Source of the DNA: Microbacterium sp. Gd 4-13
Lineage (GTDB): Bacteria; Actinomycetota; Actinomycetes; Actinomycetales; Microbacteriaceae
NCBI RefSeq assembly: GCF_003095395.1
Contig: NZ_QEIJ01000003.1
Coordinates: forward strand, 124,001-188,000
Length of the DNA stretch: 64,000 bases
Reading direction: 5' to 3'
Positions within the stretch are counted from its first letter, which is position 1. Each line of letters starts with the position of its first letter. This document shows positions 48,035-55,613 of the stretch, one piece after another. Made by a program: the position numbers and the translations under genes. The notes beneath the pieces are model-generated. The model was given only the letters and a program-made list of their open reading frames with translations, searched no databases and was not told where the DNA came from.

Positions 48035-48838
48035 TCAGGCCAGTTGCACGAGCGTCGCGTGATCGTCGGCGGGCTCGGGCGCAGCATCCGTGACCCACGC
48101 GTCGACACGCATGCGCTCGAGCGTGAGGTTCGCGCCGTGATAGCTGAGGAAGGCGCAGTCGGCCGCGTCGCGGCCCGTCGCGATGCGTACGAGCGAGCGC
48201 CGGTCGGCGAGGCGGGTGGCGTCGATGACGTACCACGACCCGTCGATGTAGGCCTCGGCGACCGCGTGGAAGTCCATCGGCTCGAGTCCGGGCGCGAAGC
48301 ACGCGGCGTAGCGGGCGGGCACGTCCATCGCGCGCAGCAGGGCGATCACCACGTGCGCGTAGTCGCGGCAGACGCCCTGGCCGGTCATCAGCGTCGTCAC
48401 CGCGCTGTCGGTTCCGAGGCTGAGCCCGGGCGTGTACACCACGCTCGCGGAGACGAACTGCGAGACGGCGTCGACGAGTTCGACACCGGTGAGTCCTCGG
48501 AACTGACGCCGCGCCTGGGCGAACACCTCGTCGGACTGGCAGTAGCGGCTCGGGCGCAGGTAGGTGATGGTCTCGAGATCGCTCGTGTGGGCGATCGCTG
48601 CTGCGCCCGAGACCGTTGCGTCGTAGCGGACCGTGAGGGCTCCTGCCTCGCCGGTGAAGCGGTGCAGACGACTTCCCGACTGGTCGACGATCTCGGTCGG
48701 GGTGTAGACGCGATCGCCCTGCGTGAAGGTCAGCTGCTCGCTCGAGACCGGCACGTTCGACGCCGCGGTGATCTGGAAGATGAGGTCTGCGGATGCTGCG
48801 AGCTCGAGGTCGAGTTCGGCGGTAACGAGGCGCTGCAC
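48035..48838 (-). CDS. transglutaminase-like protein
   Basis: Transglutaminase/protease-like superfamily protein, 267 aa. The N-terminal strand-rich domain (VTAELDLELAASADLIFQIT) is followed by the catalytic core with Cys in TGQGVCRDYAHVV, His in PMDFHAVAEAYIDGSWYVIDAT and Asp in the same motif. No signal peptide. Members of this type are often encoded near circularly permuted ATP-grasp genes, which are absent here, so the role is unknown. The GTG follows GAGGA at 7 nt; the frame remains open upstream but loses family likeness. Confidence 0.85.
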   Translation of the reverse strand: MQRLVTAELDLELAASADLIFQITAASNVPVSSEQLTFTQGDRVYTPTEIVDQSGSRLHRFTGEAGALTVRYDATVSGAAAIAHTSDLETITYLRPSRYCQSDEVFAQARRQFRGLTGVELVDAVSQFVSASVVYTPGLSLGTDSAVTTLMTGQGVCRDYAHVVIALLRAMDVPARYAACFAPGLEPMDFHAVAEAYIDGSWYVIDATRLADRRSLVRIATGRDAADCAFLSYHGANLTLERMRVDAWVTDAAPEPADDHATLVQLA

Positions 48839-49032
48839 CGAGCAATCCTCGCACGCGTTTCCGACGTGTTCGCGCGCCGCCGACCGGGCCCGCTCGAGGT
48901 GCCGCCCGTCGGGCGACGGCTCCCTGCGCAAGCCCCGCGAGGCACGTCAGCGGGCAGGCAGAACGGACGAATCGTCGGATGCGGCGGACGTCCGGTCGGG
49001 CGGCGGTGGCCGGCGACCGCGAGAGTGGACCA

Positions 49033-50244
49033 ATGACTACGACCTCCCCCGTGCCCGTCCAGGTCGCCACGGGAGCGAAGCGCATGCCCTACGGCGCGCT
49101 CATCGCTCTCATGCTCATGAGCTTCCTGCTGGTGACGGCCGAATTCCTTCCGAACGGCGTGCTCACCGAGATGGCGGAGGGGCTCGGGGTCACCCCGGGG
49201 CAGGCGGGTCAGACGGTCACCGTCACCGCGCTCGTGGGTCTCGTCGTCGCCCCGACGGTCGGGCTGATCTTCCCGAGACTCGACCGTCGAACCCTTCTCG
49301 TCGTGATGGCCCTCGCGGCGGGGGCATCGGGAGTGCTCGCGGCCATCGCGCCCAACCTCGTGCTGGTGCTGCTCGCGCGCTTCCTGCTGGGGGCGGCCAT
49401 CAGCGCCTTCTGGGCGATGTCGATCACCGTGGCCGCGCACGTGGCGGGCCCCGAGCGGGTCGGTCGCGCGGTGATGTTCACCTCCGCGGGCATGTCGCTC
49501 GCCACCGTCGCCGGCGTTCCGCTCGGCGTCGTGTTGAGCGAGCTGGTCGACTGGCGAGCGACGTTCCTCATCATCGGGGTCGCCACCGCGCTCCTGGCCA
49601 TTCCGCTCCGCGTCTCGCTGCCGAGCGTGCCGGCGACCCAGGCCGCCAGCATCCGGATTCTCGTCGACACCGTGCGCCGGCGCGGCGTCGGGCTCGGACT
49701 CGCCGGGCACGTGCTCATCGTGCTGGGCCACTTCCTCGCCTACACGTACGTCCGGCTGGCGCTGGAGCGCACGCCCGACGTCGACGCGGGCACTGTCGTG
49801 GTGCTCCTCGCGCTCTTCGGCGCCGGCGGCCTGATCGGCAACATCGTGATCGGGTTGGTCATCGACCGCTCGTTCGCGTTCTTCGGCGTCTTCGCGCCCG
49901 TCGCCATGGCCGTCGCGGTGGTCGGCGTGCTGCTGCTGCCCGGGGCGGTCGTGGCGGTCGGTGCCGCCGTGTTCGTCTGGGGCATGTTCTTCGCCTCGTG
50001 GCTGATCATCGTCAACGCGTGGGTCGGTCACCGGATGCCCGACCGGCTCGAGGCGGGCGGGAGCCTCGTCGTCGTCGGGTTCCAGGGGGCCATCGTGCTG
50101 GCGGCGGGCTTCGGCGGCCTGCTCGTCGACAGCCTCGGCGTCGAAGCGAACTACGTCATCGGCATTGTGCTGCTCCTGGTGGGCGCCGCCCTCTTCGGGG
50201 CGTCGAACCGCGCGTCGTCGAGAGCCGAGGTCGGCGAGCGCTGA
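49033..50244 (+). CDS. MFS transporter, drug/sugar efflux type
   Basis: Major facilitator superfamily permease with 12 predicted helices in 403 aa. The N-terminal half has EFLPNGVLTEMAEGLGVTPGQAGQTVTVTALVG and the loop 2-3 region FPRLDRRTLLV. This pattern resembles the AraJ/YdeA/PbuE efflux group. The substrate is unknown. It converges on an AraC-type regulator gene, which may control it. The ATG at 49033 was chosen for family fit; an upstream ATG at 48979 adds 18 non-hydrophobic residues. Confidence 0.9.
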   Translation: MTTTSPVPVQVATGAKRMPYGALIALMLMSFLLVTAEFLPNGVLTEMAEGLGVTPGQAGQTVTVTALVGLVVAPTVGLIFPRLDRRTLLVVMALAAGASGVLAAIAPNLVLVLLARFLLGAAISAFWAMSITVAAHVAGPERVGRAVMFTSAGMSLATVAGVPLGVVLSELVDWRATFLIIGVATALLAIPLRVSLPSVPATQAASIRILVDTVRRRGVGLGLAGHVLIVLGHFLAYTYVRLALERTPDVDAGTVVVLLALFGAGGLIGNIVIGLVIDRSFAFFGVFAPVAMAVAVVGVLLLPGAVVAVGAAVFVWGMFFASWLIIVNAWVGHRMPDRLEAGGSLVVVGFQGAIVLAAGFGGLLVDSLGVEANYVIGIVLLLVGAALFGASNRASSRAEVGER

Positions 50245-50286
50245 GCCACGGGGAGGGCGAGGGCGGCTGCACCGCCCCGCCCGATC

Positions 50287-51168
50287 TCAGACCGCGACGC
50301 CGCCGCGACGACCGGCGCGCCACGATGACGGCACGACGCCGACGTGGCGGCGGAAGGCTCGGCTGAACCCCTCGTCGGATGCGTACCCCAAGGCGCGCGA
50401 GGTCTCCGACACGCTGCGTCCTGCCTGGAGCAGCTCCTGGGCACGACGCATGCGCACCTCGGTGACGTAGCTCGCGGGTGAACGGCCGAAGGCCGCGCGG
50501 AACCGCTCGGACAGCACCGTGCGCGACATCGCGCCGATGGTCGCGAGCGCGTCCACGGTCCAGAGCCGCCCCGGGTCGTCGCGCACCGCCGCCGCCACCC
50601 GGTCGAGGTAGTCGTCGCCCGTCGTGAGCGGCAGCCGCGATGCGGTGTCGTGGTCGGCCCACGCCCGGATCACCGACAGCAGCACGGTCGACACCATCAG
50701 ACGGCAGATCATGGGGTCGCCGGCTCGCGTCGCGTCGCCGTGCCCCGGACCGAGCTGCGCGGCGAGTGCGGCGGCTGCCGGCTCGAGCCGCGCGAACCCC
50801 GTGACGAAGATCACGCCCGGCAGCGATCGGACGGCGTCGAGGGAGGTCACCTGCACCTGCGCCGTCATCAGCCGCGCTCCCGAGGTCGACGTCAGCGTCA
50901 CCTCGCGCCGGCCGAAGGAGAGGAACGCGTCACCGGCGAGAAGGGTGCGGGTCGCGCACAGCGATGCGGCACCCTCGGCGACGTCGACCGCGCAAGCGGT
51001 CTCGGTCGACGCATCCCCGGTGATCTCCCCCGCGACGACGTAGACGAGCGTCAGAACGCCGCGATCCACCCCCAGGCGGGCTCCGGCCGACAGCGATCGC
51101 TGTTGTGTGTCACCCAGCCGAACGTCGAGGGACGAGAGCACGCTCTCGAGCGTTGCAGGATCGAACAT
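50287..51168 (-). CDS. AraC-family transcriptional regulator
   Basis: One-component regulator, 293 aa. The C-terminal ~100 residues are the double helix-turn-helix: WTVDALATIGAMSRTVLSERFRAAFG and then VRMRRAQELLQAGRSVSETSRALGYASDEGFSRAFRRHVGVVPSSWR. The N-terminal cupin-like domain matches the 'AraC_binding_2/cupin_6' type often found beside MFS exporters and short-chain dehydrogenases. A GTG directly before the ATG is an alternative start. The convergent MFS gene is the nearest candidate target. Confidence 0.9.
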   Translation of the reverse strand: MFDPATLESVLSSLDVRLGDTQQRSLSAGARLGVDRGVLTLVYVVAGEITGDASTETACAVDVAEGAASLCATRTLLAGDAFLSFGRREVTLTSTSGARLMTAQVQVTSLDAVRSLPGVIFVTGFARLEPAAAALAAQLGPGHGDATRAGDPMICRLMVSTVLLSVIRAWADHDTASRLPLTTGDDYLDRVAAAVRDDPGRLWTVDALATIGAMSRTVLSERFRAAFGRSPASYVTEVRMRRAQELLQAGRSVSETSRALGYASDEGFSRAFRRHVGVVPSSWRAGRRGGVAV

Positions 51169-51260
51169 CACACGGCTGGGAACGACGACCCTTCGCGCCG
51201 TATTCCAGCTGCCGTGTCAAGGGCGGTGATTCCCTCGCGCAACCGGAGTTGACTGCGGGC

Positions 51261-51488
51261 ATGGCTCAAGACGAAGTGCACACCCGTTCGAACCGCGGTC
51301 AGTGGGAGAACTACGTCGAGGGGCGCCCCGAACTGTCGGCGAGCTTCTCGAGCAAAGACGAAGCCGTCGACCAGGGACGCGCTCTCGCCGACGAGCTCGG
51401 CACCCACCACACCGTGGATGACGCGGAACCGACCGGCACCATCACCGACGAGGGCGAACCCGCCGCCGACTCCGACCCCGTCATCTGA
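51261..51488 (+). CDS. DUF2188-like small protein
   Basis: 75-aa soluble protein. The core RSNRGQWENYVEGRPELSASFSSKDEAVDQGRALADELGTHHTVDDAE has the two-strand-helix-strand pattern of DUF2188, a domain of unknown function seen in small stress-associated actinobacterial proteins. The last ~20 residues are acidic. GGAG lies ~13 nt before the ATG, a long spacing. It lies just upstream of tRNA-Arg on the same strand. Confidence 0.7.
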   Translation: MAQDEVHTRSNRGQWENYVEGRPELSASFSSKDEAVDQGRALADELGTHHTVDDAEPTGTITDEGEPAADSDPVI

Positions 51489-51551
51489 CGGATGCTGCGC
51501 CCGCCCGGGTGACGGGCGAGCGGCGCGGCCGGTGGTAGCCTCGTTCAGTCC

Positions 51552-51627
51552 GCCTCCGTAGCTCAGGGGATAGAGCGTTGGTTTCCGGTACCAAAGGTCG
51601 CTGGTTCGATTCCAGTCGGGGGCACCA
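51552..51627 (+). tRNA. tRNA-Arg (anticodon CCG)
   Basis: Complete cloverleaf of 76 nt with encoded CCA. Acceptor GCCTCCG pairs with CGGGGGC (one T-G), D-arm GCTCAGGGGATAGAGC, anticodon arm TTGGT-TTCCGGT-ACCAA gives anticodon CCG, and T-arm GCTGG-TTCGATT-CCAGT. It decodes CGG arginine codons. No att-like duplication of its 3' end is visible downstream in the window. Confidence 0.97.
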
Positions 51628-51784
51628 CAGGTGCAGATCGTGCGGGTCCGCTCGCTGCACCGATCCGAGGATGGTTGGTACCCTCCCGAGATGATCTCGG
51701 TGAGGACGTGGATCGTCGTCGACGCGGTTCTCGACAACGCGCGCCGAACTCCGCGATATCACCACCGTGGCCTGAGGAGCGGCT

Positions 51785-52282
51785 GTGTCGGACGACGACC
51801 TCGCGCCTGACGACCACGTCGGATCGCGCCGGAAATGGCGTCGAGGTCATCGACCATCGATCCGACGTTCGGGCCACGTCCTCGACGTGGCGATGTGGGT
51901 GCTACTGCCCTTCGCCGTGCTGTTCTTCGTCGGGTCCGGAGCCGGGGCCTCAGGACGCCGGTTCGGGGATCCTGTCACCGCTGATGGATCGGCGGGCGCA
52001 CTGCTGTGGGCCGCCGTGATCCTCTCGGTCGTGCTCGTGCTCCTGATCGTCCGGCGAGCGTTCGTGCCGCACCCCGACTCCTATCCGCGATGGGCGTTCG
52101 TCGTGGTCGCCATCACGGGGCCCCTCACCGTCGGATTCCATCTCCTCCGCTACGGCGAGCAATCGACGCTGGCACCCGCCACGTTCGCCTGGTCGGCCGC
52201 GAGTTTCGCCTTATGCGTCGCGATGTGCGTGATACCCCGAAGGCACCGGCCGGACGCCGAGCCCGGCCCGCGCGCCCCATGA
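51785..52282 (+). CDS. hypothetical membrane protein
   Basis: 165-aa protein that I do not recognise. A charged N-terminus of ~35 residues (DDDLAPDDHVGSRRKWRRGHRP) precedes four hydrophobic segments: WVLLPFAVLFFVGSGAGASG, ALLWAAVILSVVLVLLIV, WAFVVVAITGPLTVGFHLL and FAWSAASFALCVAMCVI. It ends in a Pro/Arg-rich tail. The GTG follows GAGGAG at 6 nt. It lies between tRNA-Arg and the copper-related genes, with a 150-bp gap after it in which I see nothing. Confidence 0.65.
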   Translation: MSDDDLAPDDHVGSRRKWRRGHRPSIRRSGHVLDVAMWVLLPFAVLFFVGSGAGASGRRFGDPVTADGSAGALLWAAVILSVVLVLLIVRRAFVPHPDSYPRWAFVVVAITGPLTVGFHLLRYGEQSTLAPATFAWSAASFALCVAMCVIPRRHRPDAEPGPRAP

Positions 52283-52432
52283 TTGTGACCGTGCATTCGC
52301 TCCTCGCGGTGCCGGGCCGACGGGCCGACGCGCATCGGATGCACCACTCACGAAGGCACGTTCGCCCGCGTTCCATCGTCGTCGACAGATTCTCTGCTCG
52401 AGGGTATTCCGCGACTCGTCGCTCCTGACAGA

Positions 52433-53059
52433 ATGGCGACCATGCGATCGTCGAGGATGCCCCGCCTTGTGCGCGGCTCGCTCGCGGCATCGATCGCCAC
52501 GTTCGTCGCTCTGCTCTCGCATGTGAGCGGCGGCGGAACTGCGCCGAGCTGGATCGGAATCTTGGTCCCGCTCGTCGTCTCGGTGCTGGTGTGCACCGCG
52601 CTCGCAGGACGCTCTCTCTCGCTGACACGGCTAGGAGTAGCCGTCCTGGGGAGCCAGGCGTTGTTCCACCTCCTGTTCGTCCTCGGAACGTTCGGCCCAT
52701 CCGCGAAGACGGGAACGGGCCATGCGCACCATCATGATGCGGCCATGTCCATGACGATGGAGACGTCTGACATGACCGTCGTGTCGACCGCCGGAGCGTC
52801 CATGTGGATCGCGCATGCCGTCGCGGCGCTCATCACCGTCGCCGCGCTGTACCGGGGTGAGCGCGCGGTCCTGCGCCTTCGCGACGTGGCTCGCCAGATG
52901 GTGGCGTGGGTTAGCCGCGCCGCCGCGTTCACCATCCCGTCTTTCGTCCTCGTGCCGCGCCGTGTTCAGGCCGTGGCGGTGTCGCTGCCGCCGGCGCTGT
53001 CGGTGCTCTTCGTTTCGGTCTCTCGCCGGCGCGGTCCGCCGGTGGCACGCGTGGTCTGA
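52433..53059 (+). CDS. membrane protein with His/Met-rich loop
   Basis: 208-aa protein not assigned to a family. It has three to four hydrophobic segments (IATFVALLSHVSG, IGILVPLVVSVLVCTALA, GSQALFHLLFVLGTFG, MWIAHAVAALITVAALY). Between the last two is a loop with GHAHHHDAAMSMTMETSDM, rich in His and Met ligands. With CopC-like and PCu(A)C-like genes directly downstream, binding of copper is a reasonable inference. An ATG at 52442 is an alternative start. The C-terminal ~45 residues are basic. Confidence 0.65.
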   Translation: MATMRSSRMPRLVRGSLAASIATFVALLSHVSGGGTAPSWIGILVPLVVSVLVCTALAGRSLSLTRLGVAVLGSQALFHLLFVLGTFGPSAKTGTGHAHHHDAAMSMTMETSDMTVVSTAGASMWIAHAVAALITVAALYRGERAVLRLRDVARQMVAWVSRAAAFTIPSFVLVPRRVQAVAVSLPPALSVLFVSVSRRRGPPVARVV

Positions 53060-53144
53060 GCTCGCTCGTACGCCGACCTGGCGAGGGGCGGGTGCTCACC
53101 GACGGGTGAGCGATTCCATGCTGTCCGTCGCCCGTTCAAAGGCG

Positions 53145-53765
53145 ATGAACGAAAGGTCGACCCTGTTGTTCCGTGTCCGCACTGTTGCGGCGGGGATGGC
53201 GGTGGCTGCTGTTGCGTTACTCGCAACGGCATCTCCCGCATCCGCGCACGACGAACTCCTCTCCAGCACCCCGTCATCGGGCGAGCGTCTCCTCGCTGCA
53301 CCATCGGAGGTCACGCTGACCTTCTCCGCCGACGTCCTCGATATGGGCGCGGCGATCGTGGTGGCCGATGCGGACGGCCAGGATTGGGCCGCCGGTGAAT
53401 CCGCCGTGGTCGAAGGATCGGTCACCGTCGAGGTGCAACCGGGCATGGCGGACGCCGGCTACGAGGTGCGGTGGCGGGTGGTGTCTTCCGACGGCCACCC
53501 GATCTCCGGAATCATCCCGTTCACCGTCGGGGACGGTGAACCGCTCGTGCGCGACGCCGCCGCCGAATCCTCCTCGGAATCGGACGCGGCGGGTACCACC
53601 GGCGTCGACACCACAGCATCTCAGACCACTTCTCAAGGTCAGGGCGCGTTCCGTGTCGCTCTGATCGGCGGAGCCGGCGCAGCCATCGCGCTCGGCGTTC
53701 TCGCCGTCTTCCTCCTTCTCCGCCGCCGCGCAACCGCGGCCGGCACCGACGACTCCGCTTCGTGA
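53145..53765 (+). CDS. CopC-like copper-binding protein with C-terminal anchor
   Basis: Secreted copper-binding protein. The 206-aa product has a signal peptide (hydrophobic TVAAGMAVAAVALLATASPASA) cleaved before His, so the mature protein begins HDELLSSTPSSG with the N-terminal copper ligand typical of CopC. The domain continues SEVTLTFSADVLDMGAAIVVADADG and VSSDGHPISGIIPFTV, whose DGHPISG is the second conserved His site. A Ser/Thr/Ala linker and a C-terminal helix (LIGGAGAAIALGVLAVFLLL) with RRR anchor it to the membrane, as in YcnJ/CopC-type proteins lacking the CopD part. Upstream in-frame starts at 53106 and 53118 are possible. Confidence 0.88.
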   Translation: MNERSTLLFRVRTVAAGMAVAAVALLATASPASAHDELLSSTPSSGERLLAAPSEVTLTFSADVLDMGAAIVVADADGQDWAAGESAVVEGSVTVEVQPGMADAGYEVRWRVVSSDGHPISGIIPFTVGDGEPLVRDAAAESSSESDAAGTTGVDTTASQTTSQGQGAFRVALIGGAGAAIALGVLAVFLLLRRRATAAGTDDSAS

Positions 53766-53794
53766 GGCGTCGACTCTCTGTGAAAGGCACACCT

Positions 53795-54361
53795 GTGACC
53801 ACTCTCTCCACCCGCAGCCGCTTCGGTATCCTGCTCGCCGCTGCCGCTCTCGCCCTCACCGGCTGCGCCGGTACCGCCACTGCCGAGTCACCCGCCGCGG
53901 TCACGACCGGCGCGGACGCCATCACGATCTCCGACGCATGGGTCAAGTCGGCGGAGTCGGGCATGTCCGCCGGCTTCGGCGAACTCATCAACAGCAGCGA
54001 TACCGACATCACCGTGACGTCCGCCGCTACCGAGGCGTCGTCGATGCTCGAACTGCACGAGACGGTCGAGAACGAGACCGGCGAAATGGTGATGCGGCAG
54101 ATCGAGGGCGGGTTCACCATCCCCGCCGGCGGCTCGCTAGCACTGGAGCCCGGCGGCAACCACATCATGCTGATGGATCTGACCTCGCCCCTGATGGCCG
54201 GCGACGAAGTCACCTTCACCCTCACGTTCGCCGACGACACCACCTACGAGTTCACCGCGCCGGTGAAGGACTACTCCGGCGCGAACGAGAACTACGAGGG
54301 CGGCGACATGGAGATGGACATGGGCTCCGACATGGGCTCCGACATGGGTTCGGGCGAGTAG
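53795..54361 (+). CDS. PCu(A)C-type copper chaperone lipoprotein
   Basis: Extracytoplasmic Cu(I) chaperone of the PCu(A)C/DUF461 family, which supplies copper to cytochrome oxidase or other cuproenzymes. The 188-aa lipoprotein has a signal peptide with lipobox LALTGCAG. The domain includes SDAWVKSAESGMSAGFGELIN and the ligand series His in LELHET, Met in GEMVM, and NHIMLM, close to the family H-M-HxM pattern. The tail is Met/Asp-rich with a 12-bp tandem repeat giving DMGSDMGSDMGS. The GTG at 53795 follows GAAAGG at 7 nt. The stop overlaps the DyP GTG by one base. Confidence 0.9.
   Translation: MTTLSTRSRFGILLAAAALALTGCAGTATAESPAAVTTGADAITISDAWVKSAESGMSAGFGELINSSDTDITVTSAATEASSMLELHETVENETGEMVMRQIEGGFTIPAGGSLALEPGGNHIMLMDLTSPLMAGDEVTFTLTFADDTTYEFTAPVKDYSGANENYEGGDMEMDMGSDMGSDMGSGE
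54317..54352. repeat. three 12-bp tandem repeats at the end of the PCu(A)C gene
   Basis: GACATGGGCTCC twice exactly, then GACATGGGTTCG. They encode DMGS units in the Met-rich tail. Confidence 0.8.
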
Positions 54362-55599
54362 TGAGCCGCCGCGATCGGACTCCTGGCTCTGATCGCGCGG
54401 GTGCCACCCGGCGACAGTTCCTCCTCGGAGGAGCTGTCGCCGGGGTCGGTGCCGCCGCGGCGATCGGGATCGACGCCGTCACGTCGGCGCAAGCCCAGAG
54501 CGGAACGGCCGGCGATGTCTCCGTCCCGCTGAACGGGGAGGTCACGGTGCCGTTCTACGCCGTACACCAGGCCGGTATCGACACCAACGCGCAAGCCCAT
54601 GGCATGTTCGTCGCCCTCGATCTGCTCCCCGATGTCGACAGGGACGGAATGCGTCGGATGATGCGGATCGTCTCGGACGACGCCGCACGTATGACCCAGG
54701 GACAGCCCGCGTTGGCGGACTCCGAACCGGAGCTCGTCACCGCACCGTCCCGACTGACCGTGACGTTCGGATTCGGTCCGGGGTTCGTCGCGCGTGCGGG
54801 GGGAAGCGCGCCCGTCTGGCTCGCTCCGCTTCCCGCGTTCAAGATCGACCAGCTTCGTCCCGAGTACGGCGACGGAGACCTGCTCATCCAGATCGCCGCC
54901 GACGACCCGCTGACCGTGGCACACGCCGGGCGGATGCTGTTGAAAGACACCCGGAGCTTCGCCACCGTCCGCTGGACACAACAGGGGTTCCGTCGAGCCC
55001 ACGGCACGGTCAAACCCGGCACCACTATGCGGAATCTGTTCGGGCAAGTCGACGGCACCTCCAACCCCGAGCCCGGTACCGCCGATTTCGACACCGTCGT
55101 GTGGGACACCGGGACAGGCTGGCTCGCCGGCGGAACCGGGATGGTCGTGCGTCGCATCGCGATGAACCTCGACAAGTGGGACCGTCTCGACCGGCCCGGC
55201 CGCGACCAATCCGTGGGGCGCTATCAGTCCAACGGCGCGCCGCTGACCGGGACGGATGAGTTCGACGAACCCGACTTCGAGGCGAAGACCGCCATCGGCT
55301 TCCCCGTCATCCCCGAGTTCTCCCACCTGCGCAGAGCGCGGAGCGAAGACACTGCCGAACGCATCTTCCGCCGCGCGTACAACTACGACGACACCCCGGC
55401 GGCCGGGCAGATCTCCAACGCCGGCCTGATCTTCGTCTCCTTCCAAGCCGACGTCCAACGGCAGTTCACCCCCATCCAACAGCGACTCGATGACCTCGAC
55501 CTGCTCAACGAGTGGACCACCCCCATCGGCTCCGCCGTCTTCGCGATCCCGCCCGGCTGCGCCGAAGGCGGGTACATCGGCGAGACCCTTCTCACCTGA
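54361..55599 (+). CDS. Dyp-type heme peroxidase, Tat-exported
   Basis: Heme peroxidase of the DyP superfamily, exported folded. The 412-aa protein has a Tat signal (TRRQFLLGGAVAGVGAAAAIG) with AQAQ-like cleavage region, the GxxDG motif in LFGQVDGTSNPEPG, the proximal His in PEFSHLRRARSEDTAERIFRRAYNYD and the heme-pocket GLIFVSFQADVQRQFTPIQQRL. Similar class-A secreted enzymes include EfeB and Streptomyces DtpA. The gene order PCu(A)C-DyP is like the DtpA locus, where the peroxidase is linked to copper handling. Start is the GTG overlapping the previous stop. Reaction in vivo is not known. Confidence 0.93.
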   Translation: MSRRDRTPGSDRAGATRRQFLLGGAVAGVGAAAAIGIDAVTSAQAQSGTAGDVSVPLNGEVTVPFYAVHQAGIDTNAQAHGMFVALDLLPDVDRDGMRRMMRIVSDDAARMTQGQPALADSEPELVTAPSRLTVTFGFGPGFVARAGGSAPVWLAPLPAFKIDQLRPEYGDGDLLIQIAADDPLTVAHAGRMLLKDTRSFATVRWTQQGFRRAHGTVKPGTTMRNLFGQVDGTSNPEPGTADFDTVVWDTGTGWLAGGTGMVVRRIAMNLDKWDRLDRPGRDQSVGRYQSNGAPLTGTDEFDEPDFEAKTAIGFPVIPEFSHLRRARSEDTAERIFRRAYNYDDTPAAGQISNAGLIFVSFQADVQRQFTPIQQRLDDLDLLNEWTTPIGSAVFAIPPGCAEGGYIGETLLT

Positions 55600-55613
55600 A
55601 AGCTCGGAGTCGC

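Noticed and set aside
45560..49036. Plus-strand open frame of about 1,158 codons opposite argS and neighbours
   Set aside because: No family motif; it mirrors the codon bias of argS, the DUF2993 gene and the transglutaminase gene on the other strand.
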